A stretch of DNA of 64,000 bases from Nostoc sp. NMS7 (GCF_017115085.1 NZ_JABXKJ010000097.1:1-64000), one strand, 5' to 3'. Counted from the stretch's first letter, positions 1 through 7,955 are shown. Notes: generated by a model not told the origin, from the letters alone. A program made the numbers and translations.

Positions 1-502
1 GTACAATCTTCCTTCTTCTTTTTTCTCCTTACCCCAATTTACTGAGTGGATACAAAATAAGGTCAAAATATACAAGTGGTTTGTTTGTAGTGGTGGATAT
101 GACAGTGTTCAATTATTTATTCAATCTCTCGAACGCTTTGAAACCAAGATTAAGCATATCTTTGTACGCAATTATGGTTTATGTGATGACTGGAAACACG
201 TAGATGGACGTAAGGATTTACAGGAATTAATCAAAGCTTATAAAGTAGCTGTCATCAATTTTCCCAAATTCAGCTATCGAGAGCGGGATATCCTTGATGC
301 AAATCAGATAAATTTTTCTGCGGCTAGAGATTATGGAGAGTTAGGTGTATTGGGTAAGCAGCGATTACACAATTTTCTCAAAAGAACTTCTGAGGAAATT
401 GATCAAGCTAAAATTTGGAACCCTCCGGCAGCTTCAATTACTTCCCCCACAGAAAAAGTTGATGATGCTAATGTCAACAGCAAGGTTGCTACCAAGAAGT
501 AA
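1..502 (+). CDS. C-terminal part of an unrecognised protein, cut by the window edge
   Basis: An uninterrupted frame runs from the left edge to a TAA at 500-502, about 166 residues, and is absent from the ORF track because its start lies outside. It reads YNLPSSFFSLPQFTEWIQNK early on and contains KWFVCSGGYDSVQLF and HIFVRNYGLCDDW. Alternating strands with conserved-looking Gly, Asp and Trp suggest a globular alpha/beta protein, possibly the C-terminal half of a ParA/MobD-like P-loop ATPase of the kind found in plasmid mobilisation loci. That assignment is a guess, because the nucleotide-binding motif would be outside the window. The next gene starts 19 bases later on the same strand, so the two are probably co-transcribed. 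Confidence 0.6.
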   Translation, partial: YNLPSSFFSLPQFTEWIQNKVKIYKWFVCSGGYDSVQLFIQSLERFETKIKHIFVRNYGLCDDWKHVDGRKDLQELIKAYKVAVINFPKFSYRERDILDANQINFSAARDYGELGVLGKQRLHNFLKRTSEEIDQAKIWNPPAASITSPTEKVDDANVNSKVATKK

Positions 503-521
503 TCTAAAAGCAAATACAAAT

Positions 522-1307
522 ATGAGTAATTCTCACACTGAAGAACTCGATTTAGACGATGAGTTTTTGGATTCAGTAGCTGCTAGAGGCAAAGGACTGA
601 GCCAAATTCCTTACCCAACTTTACTAGATTTAGCCATTCGAGGTAAAGATGATTCATTTAAAGCTAGGGTTTGGGAAATAGTAGTCCAAACTGGGCTTGA
701 CCCTGATGACCCAGCATTTCTGATGATGATTGCTACTGGTAGGCTACAAGTACTGTTGGAAGACAATCCCAAAGAAATGGAAGCAATGTTTGACCTGTGG
801 CAAACGCAGCTTTATGATCATCTCCAGACATATGAAAAGGCAGCAGTAAAAGGTCAGCAAAAAGCGATCGCTCAGTCAGTGGCGGCATTAATTAGGCGTA
901 CTGAATTTGAGCGTGCTATTCATTCAGTTCCCTCTTTAATTGCTGCGGGAATACTGCTATTAATTGCAGCTGGAGTAGGCGGACTAGTAAGTGTAGGTGG
1001 AATGTCCTGGTATCAATCTAGTCATCTAGATCCTGCCGGGCCACGCCAACTCACACAAACGGAAGCCAATGCTTTGGAATGGGCAACCAGTAATGAAGGT
1101 AAGTTTGCTCACAACCTAATGCAATGGAATCAAGATTTGCTGAGTCGTGACCAAAACGGTCAACTTACTTGTGCTAAGGATGTCAAGCGTTTGGGGGTAA
1201 CACTAGAAATTGGAGCAAGTAGCAGAAAAGCCTCGTCCGGGTTCTGCACATTATGGACATCACCTAGCAATCAGCGCCAGTTTGTATCTAAACCGCGTCT
1301 ACCTTGA
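522..1307 (+). CDS. Predicted membrane protein of a plasmid locus, function unknown
   Basis: The track starts this ORF at a GTG at 345, but that stretch is an out-of-frame overlap with the upstream gene. The ATG at 522 (MSNSHTEELDLDDEFLDSV) is the better start and gives 261 residues. The N-terminal half is acidic and helical, with TLLDLAIRGKDDSFKARVWE and LDPDDPAFLMMIATGRLQ. One hydrophobic segment near residues 140-163 (LIAAGILLLIAAGVGGLVSV) is a membrane anchor, followed by about 100 residues that may lie outside. It follows the truncated gene by 19 bases, so an operon is likely. I recognise the style from cyanobacterial plasmid transfer or partition neighbourhoods but cannot name a function. 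Confidence 0.7.
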   Translation: MSNSHTEELDLDDEFLDSVAARGKGLSQIPYPTLLDLAIRGKDDSFKARVWEIVVQTGLDPDDPAFLMMIATGRLQVLLEDNPKEMEAMFDLWQTQLYDHLQTYEKAAVKGQQKAIAQSVAALIRRTEFERAIHSVPSLIAAGILLLIAAGVGGLVSVGGMSWYQSSHLDPAGPRQLTQTEANALEWATSNEGKFAHNLMQWNQDLLSRDQNGQLTCAKDVKRLGVTLEIGASSRKASSGFCTLWTSPSNQRQFVSKPRLP

Positions 1308-1459
1308 AAACCATAGTTTTTTGGAATCAGGGTAAAGTTCAGAACTCAAGCCATGAACGAATAATACACTCTCCTTAAAAACTCCAGGTTTCAAAATGGA
1401 CGGGGTTTAAGTTAAAAAATTAGTTGTCAATTTCTCAATCGTAGAAGAGGATTCAGCAG

Positions 1460-2005
1460 ATGTTTACCCGCAAAGTTAACTGGCTTTGGCTGCTGGTAAT
1501 AGGAGGTATAGTTACAGCTTGTACCCCTACTACTGTAAATGTCAGTGGCAAGGATGAGAAGAATACGACTCAAGCTCAAGCTCAAACTGTACCTGATTAT
1601 CCGCCGATGTATGATGTGGATGTTAAAGTTTGTGGCAACATCATTGCCCCGCTAAAAGATGGAAAACGTTGTGTCAATCAACAATTACGTTTGTGGGGGC
1701 CAGTAGGAGAGGCAAAATTAGTTCGTGCTGGTATTTCTCTACCATCAGTTTCTAGCGTAGAGCATAAATTAGCGATCGCCTCGAAAGGCTGTTATCCTGT
1801 TTATTCCCAACCTGACCAGCAGCAGTTTTATTGGACTAATTCCATTATTCAAGTCAACAGGGGAGATACTGCACCCACAGTCGAAGTCAAGCTAACTCAA
1901 CTTTCAAACCAGCAGATTTATGAGTTGATGACCAGTAAACTTTCCAGTCGGACAATTACAACATTTGGTGGGGTGGGGTGCGAAGCTGCATCTTCGGTAA
2001 AATAA
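1460..2005 (+). CDS. Putative lipoprotein, function unknown
   Basis: The 181-residue product opens with a lipoprotein signal: basic MFTRKVN, a hydrophobic core WLWLLVIGGI and a lipobox VTAC, so Cys21 is the likely lipidated residue. The mature part has a short Gln/Ala-rich linker (TTQAQAQTVPDY), then a domain with paired cysteines (VKVCGNIIAPLKDGKRC, KGCYPVYSQ, GVGCEAA) that may form disulfides. A purine-rich AGAAGAGG precedes the ATG. It lies 150 bases after the membrane protein on the same strand. A surface or transfer-pore role would fit the context but is inference. Confidence 0.65.
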   Translation: MFTRKVNWLWLLVIGGIVTACTPTTVNVSGKDEKNTTQAQAQTVPDYPPMYDVDVKVCGNIIAPLKDGKRCVNQQLRLWGPVGEAKLVRAGISLPSVSSVEHKLAIASKGCYPVYSQPDQQQFYWTNSIIQVNRGDTAPTVEVKLTQLSNQQIYELMTSKLSSRTITTFGGVGCEAASSVK

Positions 2006-2030
2006 AGCTTTTACGGTTGAGGGTGGGTGG

Positions 2031-2060
2031 GCAAAAAAGTTACCCCACATTTTAGTGGGG
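2031..2060 (-). terminator. Rho-independent terminator for the gene ending at 2088
   Basis: Read on the minus strand, CCCCAC/GTGGGG forms a 6-bp stem around a 6-nt loop, followed by TAACTTTTTTG. The T-run lies on the minus strand only, so it serves the small gene 2402-2088 rather than the lipoprotein gene. Confidence 0.6.
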
Positions 2061-2087
2061 CTGCTGTGAGAGCCAGCAGGTAATTAA

Positions 2088-2402
2088 TTATGAAGCTTCA
2101 GCCCATCTAGCTGTACGTTGTTGTTTATGAGCTTTACGCCGCTCCCGTACTGCATCCAAATCTTTCAGTCCATACAGACGTTTGGCGTATGCTAGTAGTT
2201 CATTGATGGGAGTTTCGCTATAGTCCTGGCGAAACTGAATGTTATGTTCGTTCCAATCAAACTCTTGCTGATTAAAACGTGCTTGAGCAGCAAGTTCTCT
2301 GCCTGATTCCTCACGTAAAACTTCTAGTACCATTAATCGCACTTTATCCTGATAACCTATTACTTGATCCAACGCTTTTGTTTGTTGCTGATTACGAGTC
2401 AT
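2088..2402 (-). CDS. Small charged protein, paralogue 1 of the FDW-N family
   Basis: The 104-residue product has a well-placed ribosome site (AAAGGATAATCAAATG). Its core LMVLEVLREESGRELAA and the motif EFDWNEHNIQFRQDY match the neighbour at 2588-3019 almost residue for residue, so the two are recent paralogues. The C-terminus is basic and helical (RERRKAHKQQRTARW), which suggests nucleic-acid or protein-scaffold binding. Each gene has its own leader hairpin and terminator, so they appear to be separate transcription units. The function is unknown. An anti-restriction or nucleoid-like role is conceivable but not supported by any motif I recognise. Confidence 0.7.
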   Translation of the reverse strand: MTRNQQQTKALDQVIGYQDKVRLMVLEVLREESGRELAAQARFNQQEFDWNEHNIQFRQDYSETPINELLAYAKRLYGLKDLDAVRERRKAHKQQRTARWAEAS

Positions 2403-2446
2403 TTGATTATCCTTTGATTAACGAATTACTACATCTCACCTAGATA

Positions 2447-2460
2447 GCATCGACAGATGC
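2447..2460 (-). promoter_or_regulatory. Leader hairpin GCATC-gaca-GATGC
   Basis: A 5-bp stem with a 4-nt loop lies about 45 bases upstream of the 2402 start. A nearly identical hairpin (GCATC-gaaa-GATGC) precedes the paralogue at 3019. The duplication of the leader together with the gene suggests a retained regulatory element or a conserved 5' UTR. Confidence 0.4.
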
Positions 2461-2553
2461 CTTCTGAGTTAGAGTTCACTTTTTAATCTCTTGAATTCAG
2501 CAGCAATCGCTGCATTCAATTCTGTTTTTTGGATGCGGGTGGGTGGGAAATAG

Positions 2554-2583
2554 AATGCCCTGAATTAGATAATTCGGGGCATT
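2554..2583 (-). terminator. Hairpin just after paralogue 2, probable terminator
   Basis: AATGCCC-tGAATTA / TAATTC-gGGGCATT forms a long stem with a 2-nt loop, starting 5 bases past the stop at 2588. On the minus strand the tail is CTATTTCCC, a weak T-tract, so termination may be only partial. Confidence 0.5.
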
Positions 2584-2587
2584 ATAA

Positions 2588-3019
2588 TTAATCGTCAATT
2601 TCTACATCTTCGTCATCTTCATCTTGTTCAAAATCGTCATTTATCAAGTCATCAGAGTTGCTACTTAAACCATTGAGTCCGTCCATTCGTTTAGACCGAG
2701 CAGCTTTATGAGAAGCACGTCTATCTCGAATTTCATCAAGATTATTCAAGCCGTAAAGCTTGCGGGCATAATTCACCAGTTCTTTTAATAGTGTATTTAC
2801 ATAGTCCTTACGGAATTGGGAATTGTGCTTATCCCAATCAAACTCTTGTCCGTTAAATCTAGCTGCTGCTGCTAATTCTCTTCCTGATTCTTCTCGCAAT
2901 ACTTCAATTACCATCAGGTGTACTTTTTCCTGATAAGTCATTACTCGTTCTAAAGCAGGAATATGCCTTTCAATTTTACGTGATGCTTTAGCAGTTTTGC
3001 GAGCGTTAGCGTTAACCAT
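2588..3019 (-). CDS. Small charged protein, paralogue 2 of the FDW-N family, acidic tail
   Basis: The 143-residue product has a strong ribosome site (AAGGAG, then ATG after 8 bases). Residues 25-100 match the 2088-2402 product (MVIEVLREESGRELAAAARF, EFDWDKHNSQFRKDY, YARKLYGLNNLDEIRDRR). It differs by a basic N-terminus (NARKTAKASRK) and a strongly acidic C-terminal tail (NDDFEQDEDDEDVEIDD). A basic head and acidic tail recall histone-like or DNA-mimic proteins, but this is inference from composition only. Confidence 0.72.
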   Translation of the reverse strand: MVNANARKTAKASRKIERHIPALERVMTYQEKVHLMVIEVLREESGRELAAAARFNGQEFDWDKHNSQFRKDYVNTLLKELVNYARKLYGLNNLDEIRDRRASHKAARSKRMDGLNGLSSNSDDLINDDFEQDEDDEDVEIDD

Positions 3020-3061
3020 GAGAATTACTCCTTGATATTTAGTATTTTTCTCATAGAAACA

Positions 3062-3075
3062 GCATCGAAAGATGC
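3062..3075 (-). promoter_or_regulatory. Leader hairpin GCATC-gaaa-GATGC
   Basis: This is the same 5-bp stem as at 2447-2460, located about 43 bases upstream of the 3019 start. The GNRA-type loop (gaaa) would be stable in RNA. Confidence 0.4.
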
Positions 3076-3105
3076 AATTCGCTCCAATTTAAATTCTTTA
3101 TTCGG

Positions 3106-3147
3106 CAAAAAAATAACCTGTATTGTTTGAGGCAATACATGGTTATT
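3106..3147 (-). terminator. Strong Rho-independent terminator after gene 3848-3192
   Basis: The minus strand reads AATAACC-a-TGTATTG / CAATACA-GGTTATT, a 14-bp stem with one bulge, followed immediately by TTTTTTTG. This separates the third small gene from paralogue 2. Confidence 0.8.
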
Positions 3148-3191
3148 TTGGGTTATTATTCTGTCAATTACTGAGAATAAGTCAGAATTAT

Positions 3192-3848
3192 TTACTCGTC
3201 TTCATCTGACTCATCTAATTCGTCATCTTCATCTAAATCTTCGTCGAGTTCATCTTCGATATCGTCATCCTCCTCATCTTCATCCACGTCTTCGTCCAAT
3301 TCGTCATCTAAATCGTCAAGTTCTTCCTCTTCTTGTTCTTGGAAAGAATTACGACGTTCCAGAGATGCGCGGTTGAATTCCACTAAATCTACTATTGCTT
3401 GCTCTGGGTCAGTGCTGATAGTGTCGTACAGCATACTCATGAAAATTGCCACTACTTCTGGTGCATATTTGAGTGCATCTGGTTGTCCAAACAATTTAGT
3501 AAATAATTTGGTATTCCATTTCTGCCAATCAAACTTTTTGTTACCACCTTTCTTTTTGACTTGGGCTGCAATATCAAGTCCGAGTTTTTCACGCGCTGCA
3601 TGACCGATTTTTGTGGAAACACGCGAATCCCGTAGTTGTAATTTAACGCCGTATTCCTTGAAGATTAGGTTCCGCAATTCTTTCAACAATGCTAATGCCT
3701 CTTCTTGCGGTGAAGCATTCGCTACCTTTGATTTAGTTGTAGCGGATGTGCCATTGGTTTTGGCAGATGTTTTAGTATTAGCTACGTTGCGATTGTTGTT
3801 ATTGGTTCTAGCTTTAGCGATTCCTTCGGAGCGTTTTGCGTAAGCCAT
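3192..3848 (-). CDS. Basic-head, acidic-tail protein, distant third member of the FDW-N group
   Basis: The 218-residue product has a ribosome site AAAGGAAG upstream of the ATG. Residues 1-48 are basic and rich in Asn, Thr, Ser and Lys (ARTNNNNRNVANTKTSAKTN) and likely disordered. Residues 50-160 are helical and carry KKFDWQKWNTKLFTKLFG, which recalls the FDW-x-x-H/W-N motif of the two genes downstream. Residues 170-218 are almost entirely Asp/Glu, with Leu spaced every four to five residues (EELDDLDDELDEDVDEDEE). I do not recognise a named family. The extreme charge segregation suggests nucleoid association, a DNA mimic or a chaperone-like role; none of these is demonstrated. Confidence 0.72.
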   Translation of the reverse strand: MAYAKRSEGIAKARTNNNNRNVANTKTSAKTNGTSATTKSKVANASPQEEALALLKELRNLIFKEYGVKLQLRDSRVSTKIGHAAREKLGLDIAAQVKKKGGNKKFDWQKWNTKLFTKLFGQPDALKYAPEVVAIFMSMLYDTISTDPEQAIVDLVEFNRASLERRNSFQEQEEEELDDLDDELDEDVDEDEEDDDIEDELDEDLDEDDELDESDEDE

Positions 3849-3888
3849 TTTACAGCTTCCTTTAATAAAGTGAATTTTTCACCTCCTT

Positions 3889-3902
3889 GCCGCAATCGCG
3901 GC
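3889..3902 (-). promoter_or_regulatory. Leader hairpin GCCGC-aatc-GCGGC
   Basis: A 5-bp GC stem with a 4-nt loop lies 40 bases upstream of the 3848 start, the same spacing as the leader hairpins of the two neighbouring small genes although the sequence differs. Confidence 0.35.
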
Positions 3903-4030
3903 TTTCACATCCATTTCATTTCAATTTTTTTGCGATTTCAAACCTGTCTTTGCTGCGACGATAAATTTATGCTTTTAAGAGATAAAGAAGCGGACTAGGA
4001 GCAGTTTCCGAAATTAACGCTGTGATGGAG

Positions 4031-4059
4031 GCGATGCCTGCGGCGGGCGTAGCCATCGC
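4031..4059. repeat. Dispersed cyanobacterial palindromic repeat
   Basis: GCGATGCCTGCGGCGGGCGT followed by AGCCATCGC is an imperfect palindrome of the GCGATGCCTGCGGCGGGC type scattered through Nostocales genomes. It sits in the 324-base gap between two divergent genes. Nothing else is visible in the gap apart from the leader of 3848 and the presumed promoter of the ATPase gene. Confidence 0.6.
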
Positions 4060-4172
4060 TCTTTTTCACGTCAGAAATATAGCCAACCCGTGAGTGATAA
4101 CTATCCATGTGGCTAAAGCACCAGTAATAAATTTGCTCTACAAGGGGAAAGTAAGTTGTTAAAGTAAGGTTT

Positions 4173-5804
4173 ATGAAATTGATAACAGACTGGCCTCCTC
4201 TGGCTGACCAAAATACTGCAATTGTAGCTTTGGAGTATCATACGCCTGACAGAATGCAAATATTACAGCAGTTTTACCATTGGGGTGAAGAACGTTCTTT
4301 GTCAGTCTTTGTCTGGAATCCTGGTTACTGTGGACTACAGCAATTAATTCAGCATCAAGGTCAGTACATCTTACAGTCAACTGACAGGGGTAAAGACGGG
4401 GACATTATTCAGTATCTTCTGGAGGAATATCAACCGGGTATTTATTTACTGGAGGGAGTGCTAAATCAGGGTGATGGGAGCAAAATAAGTCAAAAATGTA
4501 GCTATCAATTACTCAATGCCTGTCATCAAGCTCTCTGGAGTCAGCAACGTCATTACTGGGTGTTATTGGAAACTTACGTTCAACTACCTCTAGAATTACA
4601 GCCTTTTATTCCTGTGCTATCAAATCCACTTCCAGATCAACAGCAGGTGCAGATGGTTGTGCAGCAGTTTTGTGATGCGTGGGTTGGAAGTAGCCATCCC
4701 CAGCTTCAGCAGTTTGCGGAGTGCGATCGCCGCGCCGTAACCGATCGCAATTCTTGGTTAAAGACAACAGAAAAAACATCAGCACTACAATTGCTCTTTC
4801 GTGCCTGTCAAGGTTTACCCATAGGCGAGATAAATATGCTACTACAGCAATGTCTGGGTTTTACAGAGCAGCTTGAGGAAATCGCCCAATTAGTGCTAGA
4901 GCATAAAGTTAGCAAATTGCGGGGTCGGGGTTTAGAGTACATTGCTCAACCGGATGTACCTTCAGCCGGGGGATTAGATTTACTGGAGAAAAGGTTGGAA
5001 ACTATTACCTGTCTACTTCAACCTAAAGCAAAGCAATATGGATTGAAGTTTCCCACTGGGATGCTCTTATGGGGGCCACCGGGTACTGGTAAAAGTCTTT
5101 CTGCCAAGTTGGCAGCTCAGAAAATGGGATTGCCACTGTTAGCAGCTAATTGGGGTGTACTACTGAGTGATCCTCATCCCGACAGAGCATTAAAGGAGTT
5201 TATTGCTTTGGTGACTTCCCTTGCTCCCTGTGTACTTTATTGGGATGACTTTGATAAAGGCTTTGCTGGCTGGGATTCCAATGCAGATGGAGGTGTAGCA
5301 CGGCGGCTATCTGCGGCTTTGTTGACTTGGATGCAAGAGCATCAAGAGCCTGTTTATACCATTGCTACTGTTAATCGCTTGTCAATGCTACCTGCGGAAT
5401 TAGTGCGCCGTTTTGATGATATCTTTTTTGTGGATTTACCCCATGAAGGGGCAAGATATGAAGTTTTCAATCTACATCTAGCTAAGTATTTTCCAGCTTT
5501 TCGAGACAATAACTCACCTTGGAGCGATGATCAATGGCGTAGACTGTTGGCTGAATATCGCATTTGCAGTCCGGCAGAAATTGGTAATGCAGTCCGTCGT
5601 TGTGCAGAGTCGGCTTTTTATCAAGGTAGGCCAGGGGAAATTGAGTTTGAGGATTTGCTGAAACAGCGACAAGAATTCACACCAGCTATGGAGCGAGAGT
5701 CAGAACAGATACAGGCAATTCGCAATCAGGCTATTTATGCTAAACCTGTAGCTAGTCTGGATGTTTCTCGATTTGCTTATCAGCATCGGGAGTTATTTGG
5801 GTGA
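4173..5804 (+). CDS. AAA+ ATPase, Ycf46-like
   Basis: The 543-residue product has an N-terminal domain of about 270 residues without known motifs and a C-terminal AAA+ module. Walker A is GPPGTGKSLSAK (near residue 307), the Walker B-like strand is CVLYWDDFDKGFAGW (near 355), where Asp replaces the usual catalytic Glu, sensor 1 is TIATVNRL, and an arginine-finger-like ELVRRFDDIFFVDLP follows. Order and wording (KGFAG, LPAELVRRFD) resemble Ycf46, the chloroplast/cyanobacterial AAA protein that in cyanobacteria is linked to CO2 and pH homeostasis. The N-terminus differs, so this may be a plasmid-borne paralogue with another partner. The overlapping minus-strand ORF at 4171-4380 is a shadow. Confidence 0.85.
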   Translation: MKLITDWPPLADQNTAIVALEYHTPDRMQILQQFYHWGEERSLSVFVWNPGYCGLQQLIQHQGQYILQSTDRGKDGDIIQYLLEEYQPGIYLLEGVLNQGDGSKISQKCSYQLLNACHQALWSQQRHYWVLLETYVQLPLELQPFIPVLSNPLPDQQQVQMVVQQFCDAWVGSSHPQLQQFAECDRRAVTDRNSWLKTTEKTSALQLLFRACQGLPIGEINMLLQQCLGFTEQLEEIAQLVLEHKVSKLRGRGLEYIAQPDVPSAGGLDLLEKRLETITCLLQPKAKQYGLKFPTGMLLWGPPGTGKSLSAKLAAQKMGLPLLAANWGVLLSDPHPDRALKEFIALVTSLAPCVLYWDDFDKGFAGWDSNADGGVARRLSAALLTWMQEHQEPVYTIATVNRLSMLPAELVRRFDDIFFVDLPHEGARYEVFNLHLAKYFPAFRDNNSPWSDDQWRRLLAEYRICSPAEIGNAVRRCAESAFYQGRPGEIEFEDLLKQRQEFTPAMERESEQIQAIRNQAIYAKPVASLDVSRFAYQHRELFG

Positions 5805-6135
5805 TATGAGTGGAATTTTTGAAATTCAGCTTGTGTCGGATTTTAAAATGCCGATGGTAAGCTAATCAGCATTAAAGTTGCATAATCAGGGCGGGCAAGA
5901 TGCCCATTCCACAAGACATTGAGAAAATTTTAATATGCAAATTAAATGTGTTTTAGCTTAGAAGTATGGTTGGGATTATTGCTGGGTGGGTTTACATTAG
6001 AACAACGTGGTAATTTTTATCACAACCAAAATGTCTGGGTGAACAGCTCTTTAACTTCGACTGGTGACATCCTTGGGCGCTGACTCAGAGACTACAGCAT
6101 CGGCTGACCAACCTCACGGGAGCCCTATATTTCCC
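5805..6135. other. 331-base intergenic region with one hairpin repeat and one possible small ORF
   Basis: GGGC-aagat-GCCC at 5893-5905 lies within the common cyanobacterial GGGCGGGCAAGATGCCC motif. The small ORF at 5946-6083 is listed separately. No promoter or terminator with a clear T-tract is seen. Confidence 0.5.
5946..6083 (+). CDS. Possible 45-residue protein, unknown
   Basis: ATG to TGA encodes MCFSLEVWLGLLLGGFTLEQ and continues RGNFYHNQNVWVNSS. A short hydrophobic segment is followed by a polar segment with Asn, Tyr and Trp, which looks more protein-like than random. It is too short for the ORF track and has no clear ribosome site, so it is a weak call. Confidence 0.28.
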   Translation: MCFSLEVWLGLLLGGFTLEQRGNFYHNQNVWVNSSLTSTGDILGR

Positions 6136-6426
6136 TTACAAATCAAAATCAAGGCTGAAGGTTTGGTCATCAGAATCCTCTGGTTTAGAGTCTGTAGATA
6201 GCTCTTTAGTCGGCTGAATAAGTTGGTTTGACTCAGTATTAATCGGGGTGAAAGCTACTTGTTGGGTAGGGAATGTACCCTTTCTGAAAGCAAAATAACA
6301 ATCAATGATAAAGTAAAGCGTCTCCAGGTAACTTTTACCTAATTGCTGTGATTCTGCAAATATCCGCTCCCGGTAGCTATCTTTGATCCGAACTTTTTCC
6401 GGTGTCAAGTCTTGTTTGTCTGTCAT
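6136..6426 (-). CDS. Small partner of the actin-like ParM, ParR-like DNA-binding adaptor
   Basis: The 96-residue product is encoded 2 bases downstream of the actin-like gene on the same strand, the usual position of parR. The N-terminal 50 residues (VRIKDSYRERIFAESQQLGK, SYLETLYFIIDCYFAF) look like a strand followed by two helices, the ribbon-helix-helix shape of ParR-type adaptors. The rest is a polar, acidic tail ending DDQTFSLDFDL, a plausible hook for the ParM filament. No catalytic motif is present. The assignment rests mainly on position and size. Confidence 0.6.
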   Translation of the reverse strand: MTDKQDLTPEKVRIKDSYRERIFAESQQLGKSYLETLYFIIDCYFAFRKGTFPTQQVAFTPINTESNQLIQPTKELSTDSKPEDSDDQTFSLDFDL

Positions 6427-6428
6427 TG

Positions 6429-7391
6429 TTATAGCTTCCCAGATGTGGTTGTTGGATTCTTGCTCATAATGGTTTTTGCCATTTCTAGAAGCCCAAAAAC
6501 ATTAGCTTCCACTGGATTATCCAGAATTTTGAAACCGTTCTTTTCTAAGAGCTTCTTAAATCCAGGTAAGAGGCAACCTCCACCTATAGCCCAGATTTCA
6601 TCCCCTTGGTGCTTGGCATCAAGTGTCAGATTCACCACTTTCTTCAAGTATTTTTCATACCAATCTTTCAAACAAGCACTGTATATATCTTTGATATCGA
6701 TGTCACGGCTGTACTTGGTATGTCCCATCTCCAGACAAAATCGGATTTTGGATGCATCCCCGATTTTTCCGCCATTTAGATGTTTCATTTTTTGGGAAAT
6801 ATCATCAATGAGAACTTCTACACCAATGGGATAGGCAGTGTGAACTTCTCGTTTCCCCTGGTTGTAACGAGAATACAGAGTCGTACCATTACCAAAGTCT
6901 AAAATGGTTAATTTTTTCGGTAGTTGATGCCCAAATAATGCACCCATCCCCTCTAGCACAACTTTCAGCACTTCTACTTTCACCTCTGATTGTTTGCCAG
7001 CAAGTATTGGCTGATATTCTCCACTTAGTACTTTTTGTAATTCGTCAGCCAGACCAACATCATGTAAGCTGACGACTAATTTTAAGTGCCAAGCCTTACG
7101 GTGTGGCAGATGTGCCAATGCACCGAATAATGTCAATAGCGCATTATTGACTTTATTTTCATTGTTGTCTGTATTCCGGTCAAAATGATAACCTGTGCGG
7201 AAGGCTGATTCTCCAACAGTGTAAGCAGTACCATTAAAAACTACTCGTCCGGGTACATCTTCCATCTCGGCTGTGGAAATATAGCTGGGGACACGAACAA
7301 CTTCAAAGCCATCGACTAAAAGTTTTAGGCTTCCATAACCGTTATCAAAGCCAGCAGGAAAAATTTTTTGTAAGGTATGAATGTTCGACAT
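6429..7391 (-). CDS. Actin-like plasmid segregation protein, ParM/StbA family
   Basis: The ORF extends to 7499, but the first 36 codons have no protein character; ATG at 7391 (MSNIHTLQKIFPAGFDNGYG) gives 320 residues. Actin-fold markers are the phosphate-1 loop GFDNGYGSLKLLV, the phosphate-2 loop LTILDFGNGTTLYSRY (about residue 170) and the adenosine motif IWAIGGGCLLPGFKKLLEK (about 275). ParM proteins polymerise with ATP and push plasmid copies apart through ParR bound to a centromere. The gene is followed at once by the ParR-like gene, and a repeat-rich region lies directly upstream, fitting a type II partition cassette. Confidence 0.85.
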   Translation of the reverse strand: MSNIHTLQKIFPAGFDNGYGSLKLLVDGFEVVRVPSYISTAEMEDVPGRVVFNGTAYTVGESAFRTGYHFDRNTDNNENKVNNALLTLFGALAHLPHRKAWHLKLVVSLHDVGLADELQKVLSGEYQPILAGKQSEVKVEVLKVVLEGMGALFGHQLPKKLTILDFGNGTTLYSRYNQGKREVHTAYPIGVEVLIDDISQKMKHLNGGKIGDASKIRFCLEMGHTKYSRDIDIKDIYSACLKDWYEKYLKKVVNLTLDAKHQGDEIWAIGGGCLLPGFKKLLEKNGFKILDNPVEANVFGLLEMAKTIMSKNPTTTSGKL

Positions 7392-7504
7392 TGGGGGAAA
7401 GGTAATACGGTTCAATTTGTAAAAGTTAGCAGTTGAGGAGATATGGGGGAGCAGAGGATAGAAGAATAAAATGACTACCTCTTTTTTCTCCAGCCTCAAG
7501 AGCT

Positions 7505-7660
7505 TATCATACCCCCTTGGGGGCTAAGTGGGGTATAAAGTGTCAAACAGTCAAATATACCCCATAAGACCCCTATATATACCCTATGTAGGTGTTAAGT
7601 ATTCATCAAAGTCCCAAACCATTTTGGGGTACATATAGCCCCTACATAGCCCCCAACAGC
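7505..7660. repeat. ATACCCC/GGGGTAT repeat cluster next to parM, candidate parC/operator
   Basis: Several copies of ATACCCC or its complement occur in both orientations: ATACCCCCTTGGGGGC, GTGGGGTAT, AATATACCCC, TATATACCC, TTTTGGGGTAC and GCCCCTACATAGCCCC. The first two form an inverted pair around the hairpin CCCCC-TT-GGGGG. The cluster lies at the 5' side of the ParM gene, where ParR would bind and repress. The same GGGGTATTGA string reappears near 14037 and 14876. Confidence 0.55.
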
Positions 7661-7721
7661 ATTTTTTTAAGTTTTATTTTATGAATAAAATAAAACTATT
7701 TTACTAGATTACGTCATTATA

Positions 7722-7950
7722 CAATTTAGTCTTTTTTGAATGACTAAATTATGTCTTGACTAAAATCAGCAACAACTAAACGGGACAAAAACCTATCTTT
7801 ACAGCTATCTTCTCGAAGAGTAGGACTTTTTGAGAGCTAAAGTAATGACTAAATAGCGTTAAGCACAATTTAGTCATTTATAAATGACTAAATTATATAA
7901 TGACTAAACAACTTAAAAACAACATTATGCATTATGATATTGACTAATTT
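7722..7950. repeat. TGACTAAAT repeat cluster next to parA, candidate parS/operator
   Basis: About seven copies of (A)TGACTAAA(T) occur in both orientations: 7723-7731 (reverse), 7741-7750, 7755-7765, 7844-7855, 7867-7879 (reverse), 7882-7893, 7899-7908, and a variant near 7940. A further reverse copy (ATTTAGTCATTT) lies inside the downstream gene near 8847. The array ends a few bases before the parA start, so it probably serves as both operator and centromere for the small DNA-binding partner of ParA. Confidence 0.65.
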
Positions 7951-7955
7951 ACACT

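Noticed and set aside
345-521. N-terminal 59 codons of the ORF 345-1307
   Set aside because: They overlap, out of frame, the C-terminal coding sequence of the upstream gene and lack protein character; ATG 522 is the sensible start.
3373-3843. Plus-strand ORFs of 76 residues each
   Set aside because: Antisense shadows of the charged protein gene at 3192-3848.
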